63,017 nt of DNA from Granulicella sp. dw_53 (GCF_018449545.1 NZ_JAAVUR010000024.1:1-63017); one strand, 5' to 3'. Numbered from the stretch's first letter, positions 8,811-18,219 are shown. Numbers and translations are program-made. Notes: generated from the sequence alone by a model not told the origin.

Positions 8811-9371
8811 ATGTCCAACCTCTACGACATCCCCGTCCACCGCATTAACGGTGAAGGCGCCTCTCTCGCCGACTACCGCGGCAAGCTCCTCCTCATCGTC
8901 AACGTCGCCTCCCAATGCGGCCTGACCAAACAGTACGACGCCCTCCAAAAGCTCTACTCCCGCTTCAAAGACTCCGGCCTCGTCGTCCTCGGCTTCCCCG
9001 CCAACGACTTCGGCGGCCAGGAACCCGGCTCCAACGAAGAGATCCAGAACTTCTGCGCCTCCACCTTCGGCGTCAGCTTCCCCATGTTCCAGAAGATCAC
9101 CGTCACCGGCGCGAACACCGCGCCCCTCTACCAATCCCTCATCGCGGCAAAGCCCGAGGCAACAGGCTCCACGCGCGAAGGCTTCCGCGCCAACCTCGAA
9201 GGCTTCCTCGGCAAATCCGGCTCCGCCACCAACCCCGAGCCCGGCATCCTCTGGAACTTCGAAAAGTTCCTCGTCGACCGCAGCGGCGCCGTCATCGCCC
9301 GCTTCTCCCCCGAGATCACCCCCGACGATCCCATCATCGTCACCACCATAGAATCAGCCCTCGCAGCCTAG
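8811..9371 (+). CDS. Glutathione peroxidase family protein
   Basis: 186 aa thiol peroxidase. NVASQCGLTKQY places the peroxidatic Cys at 36; Gln70 (GFPANDFGGQEPG) and Trp148-Asn149 (ILWNFEKFL) complete the catalytic tetrad. The selenocysteine site is a plain Cys codon, as usual in bacteria, where the reductant is usually thioredoxin. The region 115-143 is an extra glycine/lysine-rich loop relative to the shortest homologues. AAGGAGTTCC precedes the ATG. Followed by an R1 repeat. Confidence 0.93.
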   Translation: MSNLYDIPVHRINGEGASLADYRGKLLLIVNVASQCGLTKQYDALQKLYSRFKDSGLVVLGFPANDFGGQEPGSNEEIQNFCASTFGVSFPMFQKITVTGANTAPLYQSLIAAKPEATGSTREGFRANLEGFLGKSGSATNPEPGILWNFEKFLVDRSGAVIARFSPEITPDDPIIVTTIESALAA

Positions 9372-9426
9372 CCGCATACCAGGCCACTCAGCACTCTCCG
9401 GCCCACCAACAAAATAACCAAGCCCC

Positions 9427-9506
9427 AAAAGCGGGTGCCCCATCCTATTTGCAGCTTCATCGCAAATAGGGTGGGGTATCGTGCACAAGCACGACCGCCT
9501 TCCTTT
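9427..9506 (+). repeat. R1 repeat copy 2 (double hairpin)
   Basis: Lies 55 nt after the peroxidase stop. The first stem is fully formed here: CCCCATCCTATTTGC pairs with GCAAATAGGGTGGGG (15 bp with one U-G wobble) around AGCTTCATC. Second hairpin CGTGC-ACAA-GCACG. No R2 element accompanies this copy; the convergent chemoreceptor gene ends at 9536. Confidence 0.88.
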
Positions 9507-9535
9507 CCCAACCAAAAATTATCAACCAACAACAA

Positions 9536-11005
9536 CTACCCCATAGCCACCTGAGCCAGCCGCATCCCAGGCATCCTCTCCATCTGCGAAGACCGCCCCT
9601 CCACCACCGTACTCAGAATCAGCACAATCTCCTTCAGGGCCTCCGACTCCGCCGTCAACTCCTCCGCCACCGCCGCACTCGTCTGCGCACTCGCCGTCGA
9701 AGCCTGCGTCACCTTCTCCATCTCAGAGATGGCCCGGGCAATCTGACTGATCCCGAGATTCTGCTCGACACTCCCCTTGTTGATCTGGTCCACGAACGAC
9801 TTCACCTTCGAAGACTCCTCCGTCACCGCACGGATCGCCGTAATCACCTCGTCCAACTTGGCCTTGCCGCTCTGCGACTTCAGTATCGACTCATCCAGCA
9901 TCACCGCCGAGTCTTGCGCAGCCTTCGCGCACCGCTGCGACAGCGTCCGCACCTCATCCGCAACCACCGCAAAGCCGAGCCCGGCATCACCAGCACGAGC
10001 CGCCTCTACCGCCGCATTCAGCGCCAGGATATTGGTCTGGAACGCAATCTCGTCGATCAGCTTGATCACCTTCGAGATCTTCGCGCTCGAAGCATTCGTC
10101 TCATCCATCGCCAGAATCAGCTCAGACAGCGACTTATTTGTATGCACAAACTTCGTCTGCGACATCGAGACCAGCTCCGCCGTCGACCGGCAGTGCTCCG
10201 CGCTCGACTGCGCCATCGATCGAATCTCATCCGACGACGCTGATGTCTCTTCCAGCGAAGCTGTCTGGTGCGAAGTCCCCTGGAACAGCGCCTGGCTCGA
10301 CGTCGAGACCTGCCCCGCCGAATCAGCCACCTTCCGCGCACCCTCCGCCAACCGCTGCGCCAGATCCCGCAACGGACCCGCCACCTGCCGCTCCATGACG
10401 AACATCGAGGCTCCCGCCACCAACGCCGCTAGCAGGAACAACGCAAACCCCAACGCACCTTGCCGCGTGTTCGACGCCGTCACCGCATCCAGCTCTGCCT
10501 GATAGCTCTTGTTCCCCACCGTATTGTGCAGCTCATCCAGCGACTGCTCCATCCGCTGCGTCTCCTGCTCCAGACTGGTCAGGCTCGCCTGCGCATCCGC
10601 CGACATATTCGGCGCGGCGATCATCTTGGCATACGTCGCCTTGGAGCGGTTATGCAGCTCCGTAAACCGGCTCAGAATATCCGCTGCCTTCTGTTGCAGC
10701 TCCGGGTTGTACTCTAGCTTTTCGCGAGCCGTCTGCAGCTCCGCCACACCCGCCTGCGCCTCCGTATCGCCCGCATTCAGCGCCGACGCATCCTGCAACA
10801 CCACCGCATCCTTGTACGACTTGTTCAGCTTCTGAAAACTCGCCTGCGCCTGCTGCAGACTGGAAGCCGCCGGGAACAACGAGCCCGATGCAATCCGCAG
10901 ATGCCGTTGCGTCGTGGAGGTCGTCCACTCCACCAGCGCGAAGAAGAGCACAAAGCCCAACGCCAAAGCCCCGATGCTGTTTAGGAACTTGCCTCGAATA
11001 CCCAT
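9536..11005 (-). CDS. Methyl-accepting chemotaxis protein
   Basis: 489 aa transducer. A membrane segment at about 10-28, a periplasmic helical sensor region of about 160 residues (four-helix-bundle type), a second membrane segment at about 190-210, a HAMP-like linker, then the cytoplasmic signalling coiled coil. The hairpin tip IDEIAFQTNILALNAAVEAA followed by RAGDAGLGFAVVADEVRTL is the conserved CheA/CheW contact. It has no obvious CheR-binding pentapeptide at the C-terminus. No che genes are nearby, so it feeds a pathway encoded elsewhere. Ligand unknown. Confidence 0.93.
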   Translation of the reverse strand: MGIRGKFLNSIGALALGFVLFFALVEWTTSTTQRHLRIASGSLFPAASSLQQAQASFQKLNKSYKDAVVLQDASALNAGDTEAQAGVAELQTAREKLEYNPELQQKAADILSRFTELHNRSKATYAKMIAAPNMSADAQASLTSLEQETQRMEQSLDELHNTVGNKSYQAELDAVTASNTRQGALGFALFLLAALVAGASMFVMERQVAGPLRDLAQRLAEGARKVADSAGQVSTSSQALFQGTSHQTASLEETSASSDEIRSMAQSSAEHCRSTAELVSMSQTKFVHTNKSLSELILAMDETNASSAKISKVIKLIDEIAFQTNILALNAAVEAARAGDAGLGFAVVADEVRTLSQRCAKAAQDSAVMLDESILKSQSGKAKLDEVITAIRAVTEESSKVKSFVDQINKGSVEQNLGISQIARAISEMEKVTQASTASAQTSAAVAEELTAESEALKEIVLILSTVVEGRSSQMERMPGMRLAQVAMG

Positions 11006-11322
11006 CGTATAAATCCCGCCTGATTGAAATTTGTAATTCGCTCGCCGCTATAACTCGTTCGCCGTAACGCTGGAACGACTCGTTCGTTCTAATAAGCTGC
11101 CAAAACTCGCAGACCTTGCCTGCAAGAAAGCCTTTGGGATTAGCGTAGGGCTTTAGCCCTACGAAAAAGATCCAACCGACTCAGGGGCTTTAGCCCCGGG
11201 CCTTCTCTTCACTGCGACTAAAATCTCGCAGAGACACAACGAGCGCAGGCGCCCATGAAGCACACTCCGGCTTCTGCCGCGAGACACAACCCTCGCCAGC
11301 CCAATAACTCAACAGACGAAAA
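11006..11322. other. Gene-free gap with two GGGC-TTTA-GCCC hairpins
   Basis: No credible gene. Two small palindromes are evident: CGTAGGGC-TTTA-GCCCTACG (11144-11163) and GGGGCTTTAGCCCC (11184-11197). The first is followed by GAAAAAGA. A related hairpin occurs at 32877. They may act as terminators for the TonB-like gene or simply be dispersed repeats. Confidence 0.6.
11144..11163. repeat. GGGC-TTTA-GCCC palindromic repeat
   Basis: Perfect 8-bp stem with a TTTA loop. The outer bases differ from those of the relatives at 11184 and 32877 while pairing is kept, and the GGGC-TTTR-GCCC core is constant. Confidence 0.7.
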
Positions 11323-11715
11323 CTACAACCCGAAGTTCACCTGAACCACGACCGTAGCGTTGCCGTCTCCCGGAGCGAACTTCCAATGCTTCACCGCATC
11401 GATCGCAGCCGGAGCCAGCATCTTGTTGCCGCTGTCAGACTCAGCTCGCAAAACCGAACCGGCCGCGTCGACGGTCACGACGACCTTCACCGTCCCGGTA
11501 ATGTGCATCCGCTTCGCCATCTCCGGATAAGCAGGCGGCACCCTGACGATCGACGCCCGCTCCTCCGCACGCAACGGCGCAACGCTGGTCGTTAGAACAG
11601 TCAGGGCAAAAACCACAGAGAGAACTCGCAGAAAATTCAAGGTGCTTCGTCGCAGGTTAGGACGGCAGTACCTCACCGGCCCACCGCGAAAAGGCGTCAT
11701 AATCGGATCTTGCAT
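11323..11715 (-). CDS. TonB C-terminal domain protein
   Basis: 130 aa from the ATG at 11715, preceded by AAGGAGAAGCCAGCC; a longer frame reaches 11784 but lacks a ribosome site. A single hydrophobic segment (LRVLSVVFALTVLTTSVAP, about residues 27-45) is followed by a TonB-type domain: PPAYPEMAKRMHITGTVKV, then AAIDAVKHWKFAP and a closing VVVQVNFGL. No proline-rich spacer separates the two, so it cannot span the periplasm like classical TonB. Acidobacteria have many such short TonB-domain proteins. Partner unknown. Confidence 0.8.
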   Translation of the reverse strand: MQDPIMTPFRGGPVRYCRPNLRRSTLNFLRVLSVVFALTVLTTSVAPLRAEERASIVRVPPAYPEMAKRMHITGTVKVVVTVDAAGSVLRAESDSGNKMLAPAAIDAVKHWKFAPGDGNATVVVQVNFGL

Positions 11716-11869
11716 GGCTGGCTTCTCCTTATTTCGGGAACGCTTCCTCCCCCTTATCGGCGCCGCCTCCGAAATCTTAAGCAAAGATTTTCATCAAAAA
11801 CGCCGCCCAGCCAACCCCAATAAGCCCAAACTCCTCAACCAAACCCCTACTTCTGCGAAAATAGAAGAG

Positions 11870-12994
11870 ATGTCCCAGCAGACCAACGATACGATCGCCG
11901 TAGCCATGTCCGGAGGTGTCGACTCCTCGGCCGTGGCCGCGCTCCTCCGCGCCCAGGGCTATACCCTCGTCGGCCTTACCCTTCAGCTTTGGAACCAGCG
12001 CCGCCTCGCCGGACATGAAGGCATGCCCGAGGCCGTCCAGGGCCGCTGCTGCTCCATCGACGACGTCTACGACGCCCGCCGCGTCGCCGAACAACTCGAC
12101 ATCCCCTACTACCTCGTCAACCAGCAGGACCGCTTCGAGGCCGAGGTCGTCAAGCCCTTCGTCTCGGAGTATCTCGCCGGCCGCACCCCCATCCCCTGCA
12201 CCCTCTGCAACAACCACCTCAAGTTCGATCAGCTCCTCACCACCGCCCGCCAGATCGGCGCCAGCCGCATCGCCACCGGCCACTACGCCCGCAACCACTT
12301 CGACGAGTCGCGCAACCGCTGGATCCTCTCCCGCCCCGCCGACAGGTCCAAGGACCAGACCTACTTCCTCTTCGGCCTCACTCAGGAGCAGCTCAGCCGC
12401 ACCCTCTTCCCCCTCGGCGAGATGAACAAGCCCGCCGTCCGCGTCATGGCCTCCGAAGCCGGCCTCGACGTCGCCGCCAAGCCCGACTCCCAGGAGATCT
12501 GCTTCATCCCCGGTGGCGACTACAACACCTTCCTCAAGGCCTACCTCGACGAGCAGGGCGAGCCCCTCCCCGACTCCTCCGGCGAACTCGTCACCACCAC
12601 CGGCGAGGTCCTCGGTCATCACAACGGCATCCACAGCTTCACCGTCGGACAGCGCAAGGGCCTGGGCCTCACCAGCGTCGATCCCCTCTACGTCCTCAAC
12701 ATCCACCCCGACTCCCACCAAGTCACCGTAGGCTCGGACGCCGACCTCATGAGCCGCGATCTCACCGCCGACCGCCTCAACTGGATCTCCACCCCCGGCC
12801 TCGCATCCGGCGAAAGCATCCGCGTAGAAATCAAGATCCGCCACCGGCACACACCAGCTCCAGCCACCCTCACCGGCACCGGCACAGACCTGGTCCATGC
12901 CACCTTCGACGACCCCCAACGTGCAATCACCCCCGGCCAGTCCGCCGTCTTCTACCAGCAAGACGAGGTGGTCGGGGGTGGTTGGATCAAATAA
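11870..12994 (+). CDS. mnmA: tRNA-specific 2-thiouridylase
   Basis: 374 aa. Thiolates U34 of Lys, Glu and Gln tRNAs. The PP-loop AMSGGVDSSAVAALL lies near the N-terminus; the two catalytic cysteines appear in TPIPCTLCNNHLKF and SQEICFIPGGDY; SKDQTYFLF and GQRKGLGL are further family signatures. The start at 11870 (AGAAGAG before ATG) gives the normal N-terminus; the frame stays open for 76 more codons upstream but these overlap the oppositely oriented TonB-like gene and look non-coding. Divergent from that gene. Confidence 0.96.
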   Translation: MSQQTNDTIAVAMSGGVDSSAVAALLRAQGYTLVGLTLQLWNQRRLAGHEGMPEAVQGRCCSIDDVYDARRVAEQLDIPYYLVNQQDRFEAEVVKPFVSEYLAGRTPIPCTLCNNHLKFDQLLTTARQIGASRIATGHYARNHFDESRNRWILSRPADRSKDQTYFLFGLTQEQLSRTLFPLGEMNKPAVRVMASEAGLDVAAKPDSQEICFIPGGDYNTFLKAYLDEQGEPLPDSSGELVTTTGEVLGHHNGIHSFTVGQRKGLGLTSVDPLYVLNIHPDSHQVTVGSDADLMSRDLTADRLNWISTPGLASGESIRVEIKIRHRHTPAPATLTGTGTDLVHATFDDPQRAITPGQSAVFYQQDEVVGGGWIK

Positions 12995-13041
12995 GTCTGT
13001 TTGACTAAGCTTTCGTGTAGGACGCCTGTTACGTTTTACGC

Positions 13042-13076
13042 CGTCATCCTGAGCGCAGCGAAGGACCCTGTATTTG
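13042..13076 (+). repeat. R3 repeat (GTCATCCTGAGCG type)
   Basis: GTCATCCTGAGCGCAGCGAA followed by GGACCCTGTATTT. The same phrase recurs at 18220 and, interrupted by a hairpin, at 41136. Located downstream of mnmA. Confidence 0.75.
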
Positions 13077-13103
13077 CTTTTGCCGTCGCTTGCCTTTGCA
13101 CTT

Positions 13104-13130
13104 GTTTTGTAACAACTTCAGTTACAAAAC
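13104..13130. terminator. Stem-loop at convergent gene ends
   Basis: Perfect 10-bp GTTTTGTAAC/GTTACAAAAC with a 7-nt loop. The stop codon of the minus-strand gene lies inside the right arm. Placed between convergent mnmA and the DUF948-like gene, so it probably ends transcription from one or both sides. Confidence 0.65.
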
Positions 13131-13706
13131 CAAATCGCTATCATCCCCAGGCCGCTTAGCCGTAGAACCCCGCCCATACCCAAAGCCCTTCATCCGTCCT
13201 ACCAGCACATCCACGCCAGCCTTCAGCCCATTCACCAGCCCAGCAACTTCACGTACCGGCACCCGAATGCTGTGCTGGATCGTAGCCGCAAGCTCACCCG
13301 CCGCCGTCAACGTAGAAGTCACCATCCCATCGATCCGAGCCACCTGCTTGCGAGTCCGTTGGTTCGCATCCGAAAGCGTTACATCGAACTCCTGCGCCTT
13401 CGCTCGAACCACATAGCTCGTCTCCACCAGGTTCTCCGTAATCACCTTGATCTTCGGAACCGTATCGTGGACGAACTCCTGCGCTCCCTCGATCACCGGC
13501 ATCAACTTCGCCCGAACCTCCTCGGCGATCTCCAGGCTTCGCTTCCGTGCCTTGGCCGCGCCCACCGCCAGCACGATAAGAGCGATCGCCTGCGCGACCA
13601 TCGCCACCGCCACCATAGCCACGAAAACCATCAGCAGCCTGGAGTTTCCAGACGAAAGCGAATCCACATCCTGCAACCAAAATCCTGCAATCCCTATAGA
13701 GTTCAT
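13122..13706 (-). CDS. DUF948-like membrane-anchored coiled-coil protein
   Basis: 194 aa with one strong membrane segment (about 24-48, LLMVFVAMVAVAMVAQAIALI) and a long amphipathic helical region (50-175) containing regularly spaced Val/Ile, as in DUF948 general-stress membrane proteins. The C-terminus is short and charged (GRGSTAKRPGDDSD). The next minus-strand gene upstream is a YtxH protein, a pairing seen in envelope-stress loci. No catalytic motif. Function unknown. Confidence 0.7.
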   Translation of the reverse strand: MNSIGIAGFWLQDVDSLSSGNSRLLMVFVAMVAVAMVAQAIALIVLAVGAAKARKRSLEIAEEVRAKLMPVIEGAQEFVHDTVPKIKVITENLVETSYVVRAKAQEFDVTLSDANQRTRKQVARIDGMVTSTLTAAGELAATIQHSIRVPVREVAGLVNGLKAGVDVLVGRMKGFGYGRGSTAKRPGDDSDLVL

Positions 13707-13797
13707 TCCATCTCTCGCTCGCCGGGCGTCATTCGCCCAAATCTAAGGCCCGGCCAACCATACTACGGTGGACCGGGCCTGTGTATCTTTTAGTGTC

Positions 13798-14187
13798 CTA
13801 CGCCTGATCGGCAGTAGTCGTGTTGACGTAAGCTTCCTTGCCGGCATCGATCGCCGCGGCGACCTTCTCCTGCTGCTCGTGGACCAGATCCTTACCCTTG
13901 TCGACATACTGCGTCCACTGGGTGCGTCCACGGTCGTAGTACTCTTTGCCGCGGTCCACATACTCGTTCATCTGCTGCTTGCCCTGTTCCGCAAGCGCGG
14001 CAGCGCGCTCTTTGCCCTCTTGGGCCAAAGCCGCAGCCCGTTCCCTGGCCTCCAGAGCACCGGCGACGATATCGTCGCGCGTGTCCTTGCCTGCCTTTGG
14101 CGCATACAACACACCCACCAGGGCTCCTACGCCGAGCCCTGCAAGAAACCATCCAAATCCGCTAACGCCGTTTTCGTTGTCTGACAT
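13798..14187 (-). CDS. YtxH domain protein
   Basis: 129 aa from the ATG at 14187 (AGGAGAATTTGAG before it); a longer frame to 14289 lacks a ribosome site. The glycine-rich membrane helix GFGWFLAGLGVGALVGVLYAP near the N-terminus followed by KAGKDTRDD is the YtxH signature. The rest is an Ala/Glu/Lys/Gln helix with the repeat-like EGKERAAALAEQGKQQM and two DRGKxYYDRG/DKGKD segments. Likely envelope or general stress related. Lies upstream of the DUF948-like gene by 91 bp. Confidence 0.85.
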   Translation of the reverse strand: MSDNENGVSGFGWFLAGLGVGALVGVLYAPKAGKDTRDDIVAGALEARERAAALAQEGKERAAALAEQGKQQMNEYVDRGKEYYDRGRTQWTQYVDKGKDLVHEQQEKVAAAIDAGKEAYVNTTTADQA

Positions 14188-14695
14188 CTCAAATTCTCCT
14201 GTTCCATCTTCAAGGTGCGCGAGTCTCAGCGTCTCGGCTGAACCCTCCCGCTTGGATCGTCTGCAACTACGGCCCCAGACTGAACTCACTCCAGCATACC
14301 CTTGCCTGCTGTCGCTGTCCCGGGCCTTTCATCTAAATCGAATGCATCTGAAATCGAATCGAGTACAACCGTAAATCGTAAATAGAAGACCGCTACCAAA
14401 CCGGGAATAAAACTCTCGGCGTAACTTCAAAGCGCCACACTCAAGTGGATGCCCTTCTATGGACTAGGGTTGCGCGCAACCCCAAGGCCTACGCACCAAT
14501 CGCGTATCTCAGCCGAATCATTCCGTGAAATCCCATAACCAGGCATCCTTTTCCTCTGAACTTCGTCCCATTTTCAGCACATTCAGGAAGGGGACAGCAT
14601 ACCCCCATAGAACAGATAGAACAATAGGCCGATGACTCTTAACTCCTAATGTCCTCTAGAATAAAGTGGTCGCAATAAAGAAAGGGATTTCCATC
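14188..14695. other. Gene-free 508-bp gap
   Basis: Divergent promoter region between the YtxH gene and the BON lipoprotein gene. The only notable structure is the palindrome GGGTTGCGCGCAACCC (14467-14482). It is more AT-rich near 14340-14400 and 14600-14690. No RNA gene or ORF with coding character was seen. Confidence 0.5.
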
Positions 14696-15850
14696 ATGAA
14701 CCGGATCACTCATCACCTTGAGACCTCTTCCCACCGCGCTGCAGGGGCGAAAGGTTCCGCTCCCCGCGTCCTGGTCGCTGCCCTTGGCCTCGCTCTCGCC
14801 TTCTCCGTCGGTTGCAAGTCCAAGCCTGCGGCTCCGGCAGACGATGCCAGTCTCAGCTCGGCCCTGGCCTCCCGCATCTCCGGCGACTCCGCTCTCGCCT
14901 CCGAACCCATTCAGGCCTCCGTTCAAGACGGAGTAGCCACCCTCAACGGCAACGTCAGCAGCGACGCCGCCCGCTCGCTCGCCGCCAGCGACGCCTCCCA
15001 GGTCCCCGGAATCCGTACCGTAGTCAACAACCTTACCGTCGCGCCGCCGCAGACCGCCGCTCTCACGCCGCCTCCGGCTCCCGTCAAGCCAACCCCGGCC
15101 CCCGAGCCGATGCGCGCCATCAAGCGCCCCCCACCCAGCCACCAGCAGGCACACGTCGACAACTACCCGCCCCCAGCGCCCATTCAGCGCCCTGAGCCCG
15201 CTCCCGTCCAGCAAGCTCCGCCGCCGCCTCCCCCGCCACCACCGCCGCCCGCCTTCCGGACCGTGACCATCACCTCCGGCAGCACACTTCCCGTCCGCAT
15301 CACCCAGACCCTCGACAGTGCCACCACCCAGCAGGGTGAGACCTTCAACGGCGTAGTCGCCACCGACGTCATCATCGACGGCCTCGTCGCCATCCCCCAG
15401 GGCACGCCCGTCTCCGGCCGCGTCTCTGAGGTCCACGAGGCCGCCCACTTCAAGGGCAGCTCGCTCCTCACCGTCGAACTCACCAGCATCACCCGCAAAG
15501 GCGAGAAGATCCCCATCACCACCGAGCCCTTCAGCAAGGAAGGTAACGGCCGCGGTAAGAACACCGCCGAGAAGGTCGGCGGCGGAGCAGCTGTCGGAGC
15601 CATCCTCGGCGGCATCTTCGGAGGCGGCAAAGGCGCGGCCATCGGCGCAGCCTCTGGCGGAGCCCTCGGAGCAGGAGCCAACACCATCACCCGCGGCCAG
15701 CAGGTTCAGATCCCCTCTGAGACCCTCGTCCGCTTCCGTCTCAGCAACTCCATCGCGGTGCGCGCCTCTACCCGAGACGCCGCATCCCGCGACAACACCA
15801 ACCCCGACGCCACCCCCACCGGCCGGCGTCAGCTCGACCCTCCACAGTAA
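14696..15850 (+). CDS. BON-domain lipoprotein with polyproline linker
   Basis: 384 aa from the ATG at 14696; AAAGGGATTT lies just upstream. A lipoprotein signal ends with FSVGC at about residue 40. A BON domain follows (about 53-115: SGDSALASEPIQASVQDG, then NGNVSSDAARSLA and VVNNLTV). A proline-rich linker (120-195) includes a run of eleven prolines, then a beta-rich domain (TLPVRITQTLDSATTQQGET) and a glycine-zipper segment around 290-330 (GGGAAVGAILGGIFGG). BON and glycine-zipper modules suggest binding or crossing of the outer membrane. The C-terminus is disordered. Confidence 0.85.
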   Translation: MNRITHHLETSSHRAAGAKGSAPRVLVAALGLALAFSVGCKSKPAAPADDASLSSALASRISGDSALASEPIQASVQDGVATLNGNVSSDAARSLAASDASQVPGIRTVVNNLTVAPPQTAALTPPPAPVKPTPAPEPMRAIKRPPPSHQQAHVDNYPPPAPIQRPEPAPVQQAPPPPPPPPPPPAFRTVTITSGSTLPVRITQTLDSATTQQGETFNGVVATDVIIDGLVAIPQGTPVSGRVSEVHEAAHFKGSSLLTVELTSITRKGEKIPITTEPFSKEGNGRGKNTAEKVGGGAAVGAILGGIFGGGKGAAIGAASGGALGAGANTITRGQQVQIPSETLVRFRLSNSIAVRASTRDAASRDNTNPDATPTGRRQLDPPQ

Positions 15851-15876
15851 ACAAGTAATTCAAAATGGGAACCACC

Positions 15877-15905
15877 CACACCCTTCGCCACCGGCGAAGG
15901 GTGTG
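15877..15905. terminator. Terminator hairpin after BON lipoprotein
   Basis: Perfect 13-bp stem CACACCCTTCGCC/GGCGAAGGGTGTG with a 3-nt loop, followed by CTCTTTAAGTT. It starts 27 nt after the stop codon. The inner TTCGC/GCGAA resembles the R1b hairpins. Confidence 0.8.
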
Positions 15906-16026
15906 CTCTTTAAGTTGTGCAGTACAACCACTACCGTGGCAGCGCAAACACGCTCCTTCGCATCTAAATTTATTGGTCTGGTTTTACCTCGAAAAGACTC
16001 TCCCTTCGTGCATTCCAGATCCCGCC

Positions 16027-17937
16027 ATGAGGCGTAAACTGGGCAAATCCCCATGGTCTTCACATCTTGCCTCTAATCCACCGCTGAAGAACCACTCTTC
16101 CGAGGTACTCAACTTGACGCAGGCATCTCCCCACGCAGAGCTCCATGCAGCGGCCAACCCCAAAGGCTTCTTAACCTTCACTCTGAACGCGCACCTGCCT
16201 TACGTCGTCAATCACGGCACCTGGCCCCACGGCATGGAGTGGCTCCACGAAGCCGCCGCCGAGACCTATCTTCCGCTCCTCCGCATGCTTAGCAGCCTGG
16301 AGCGTGACGGAGTCCGCTTCAACTGCAACCTCAACCTCTCCCCTATCCTCCTCGAACAGCTCGCCCACCCCGTCTTCATCTCCGAGTTTCCCAAATACCT
16401 CACCCGCAAGGTCGTCGCGGCCCGCGAAGACGAGGCCTTCTTCATCCAGTCCGGCGAGATCCACTACGCCGACACCGCCCGCTTCTGGCAGCGCTTCTTC
16501 ACCCACGCCCTCGAGGACTTCCGCCGCTTCAACAACGACATCGTCTCCGCCTTCCGCCACTTCAACCAGACCGGCCTCATCGACATCATCACCTGCGCCG
16601 CCACCCACGGCTACCTTCCTCTTCTTGGCACCGACGAGAGCGTCCGCGCCCAGATCCGCACCGCCGTCGACACCCACATCCGCCACATCGGCGAACACCC
16701 TCGCGGCATCTGGGCGCCCGAGTGCGGTTACCGCCCCGCCGGCTTCTGGAACTACCCCACCTCCCACGCCGACGGAACACCCACCGCCCCCGGCTTCGAC
16801 CGCATCGGCGTCGAGCAGGCCCTCTCCGAGTCCGGTCTCCAGTTCTTCTTCGTCGACACCCACCTCGTCGAAGAAGCCCTGCGCATCCCCCTGCCCCACG
16901 ACCTCCACGACAGCACCGTCTCCAACTGGCCGGAAAAACCCTCCGAACAGGCCGCGCCTCTGGCCCGGGACGACGACCGCCACCTCTACCAGCCCTACTA
17001 CGTCCACAGCCCCAACACCACCCCCGAGGCCGTCCGCCAATCCACCACCGTCTTCCCCCGCGACCCCCGCACCGGCATCCAGGTCTGGTCCGGAGACATC
17101 GGCTACCCCGGCGACGGAGCCTACCTCGACTTCCACAAGAAGCGTTGGCCCGGAGGTCACCGCTACTGGCGCGTCACCAACTCCCACACCGGCATGGACG
17201 ACAAGCAGCCCTACAACCTCCGCGAGGCCGCCGAACGCGTCAAAGCTCACGCCATCCACTACACCACCCTCGTCTGGGAGACCCTCCAGCCCGGCTTCTC
17301 CGGCCCCATCCCACCCATCCTCTGCTCCCCCTTCGACGCCGAGCTCTTCGGCCACTGGTGGTTCGAGGGCATCCTCTGGCTCGAAGCCGTCGCCCGCAAC
17401 CTGCACAACCACACCACCGGACTCCAGCTCATCAGCTGCGGCGAGTACCTCCAGCACTACCCTCGTGCCGGAGTCATCGCCATGCACGAAGGCTCCTGGG
17501 GAGCGGAAGGCACCAGCCAGGTCTGGATGAACCCCGAGACCTCCTGGACCTACACCCACATCTACCCCGCCGAGCTCTACACCCGCGACGTCTGCACCGC
17601 CGGCAAGTGGCGCAGCTCCGCCCTCGGCAAACGCATCGTCCAGCAGCTCTGCCGCGAGCTCCTCCTCCTCGAGTCCTCCGACTGGCAGTTCCTCATCACC
17701 ACCGGAGCCGCCCGCGACTATGCCGAGCTCCGCTTCCTCACCCACAACGACCAGTTCAACGACCTCAAGGCCATCTACCAGACCTTCGACTCCACCCGCG
17801 CCATCCAACCCGAACAAGAGACCCGCCTCGCCGAAATAGAACTCCGCGACGGAGTCTTCTCCCACATAGACCCCGGCCTATGGGCCACAGGCGCCCGCGA
17901 AACCCACTTCGAAACCCAAGTAGCCACCACCGCCTAA
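16027..17937 (+). CDS. GH57 1,4-alpha-glucan branching enzyme-like protein
   Basis: 636 aa if started at the ATG at 16027; no clear ribosome site, and conservation begins near FLTFTLNAHLPYV. Family 57 glycoside hydrolase features: HLPYV at the first conserved region, GEIHYAD, CAATHGYLPLL, IWAPECGYRP (the Glu is the expected nucleophile), and DAELFGHWWFEG (the Asp is the expected acid/base). The C-terminal helical region (TSQVWMNPETSWTYTHIY; SSDWQFLITTGAARDYAELRF) matches the GH57 branching-enzyme subfamily with DUF1957. Likely inserts alpha-1,6 branches into glycogen-like glucan in the cytoplasm. Confidence 0.88.
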   Translation: MRRKLGKSPWSSHLASNPPLKNHSSEVLNLTQASPHAELHAAANPKGFLTFTLNAHLPYVVNHGTWPHGMEWLHEAAAETYLPLLRMLSSLERDGVRFNCNLNLSPILLEQLAHPVFISEFPKYLTRKVVAAREDEAFFIQSGEIHYADTARFWQRFFTHALEDFRRFNNDIVSAFRHFNQTGLIDIITCAATHGYLPLLGTDESVRAQIRTAVDTHIRHIGEHPRGIWAPECGYRPAGFWNYPTSHADGTPTAPGFDRIGVEQALSESGLQFFFVDTHLVEEALRIPLPHDLHDSTVSNWPEKPSEQAAPLARDDDRHLYQPYYVHSPNTTPEAVRQSTTVFPRDPRTGIQVWSGDIGYPGDGAYLDFHKKRWPGGHRYWRVTNSHTGMDDKQPYNLREAAERVKAHAIHYTTLVWETLQPGFSGPIPPILCSPFDAELFGHWWFEGILWLEAVARNLHNHTTGLQLISCGEYLQHYPRAGVIAMHEGSWGAEGTSQVWMNPETSWTYTHIYPAELYTRDVCTAGKWRSSALGKRIVQQLCRELLLLESSDWQFLITTGAARDYAELRFLTHNDQFNDLKAIYQTFDSTRAIQPEQETRLAEIELRDGVFSHIDPGLWATGARETHFETQVATTA

Positions 17938-18010
17938 CCATCCAATCCACCAAGGCATAAAGAAAACGGCATAAGGAAAGACATAAAGAAAAAAAGAGAG
18001 AGCAGCACAA

Positions 18011-18088
18011 TGCGGGTGCCCCATCCTTTTTGCAGCTTCATCGCAAATAGGGTGGGGTATCGGGCGAAAGCCCGACCGCCTTCCTCTC
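18011..18088 (+). repeat. R1 repeat copy 3 (double hairpin)
   Basis: Lies 73 nt after the GH57 stop. First stem as in copy 1. The second hairpin is CGGGC-GAAA-GCCCG: relative to copies 1 and 2 both sides of the third base pair changed together (T-A to G-C). Confidence 0.88.
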
Positions 18089-18219
18089 CAAACCCCAACC
18101 ACCCCAGAAAGGAAAAACAGAAAGGACAACCACCTCTCCACCCAGCACCAAAGCCCGGGCACCCTAGCCTTCGCACCTCTTACAAGGCCCTCTTTGTAAT
18201 CCTCCACAAAGTCCTTTTC

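Noticed and set aside
11642..11869. 76-codon upstream extension of mnmA
   Set aside because: Overlaps the divergent TonB-like gene, is basic and unconserved-looking, and a normal start with ribosome site lies at 11870.
16171..17865. 564-aa minus-strand open frame over the GH57 gene
   Set aside because: Glycine/valine/glutamate-rich shadow; the plus frame holds clear GH57 motifs.
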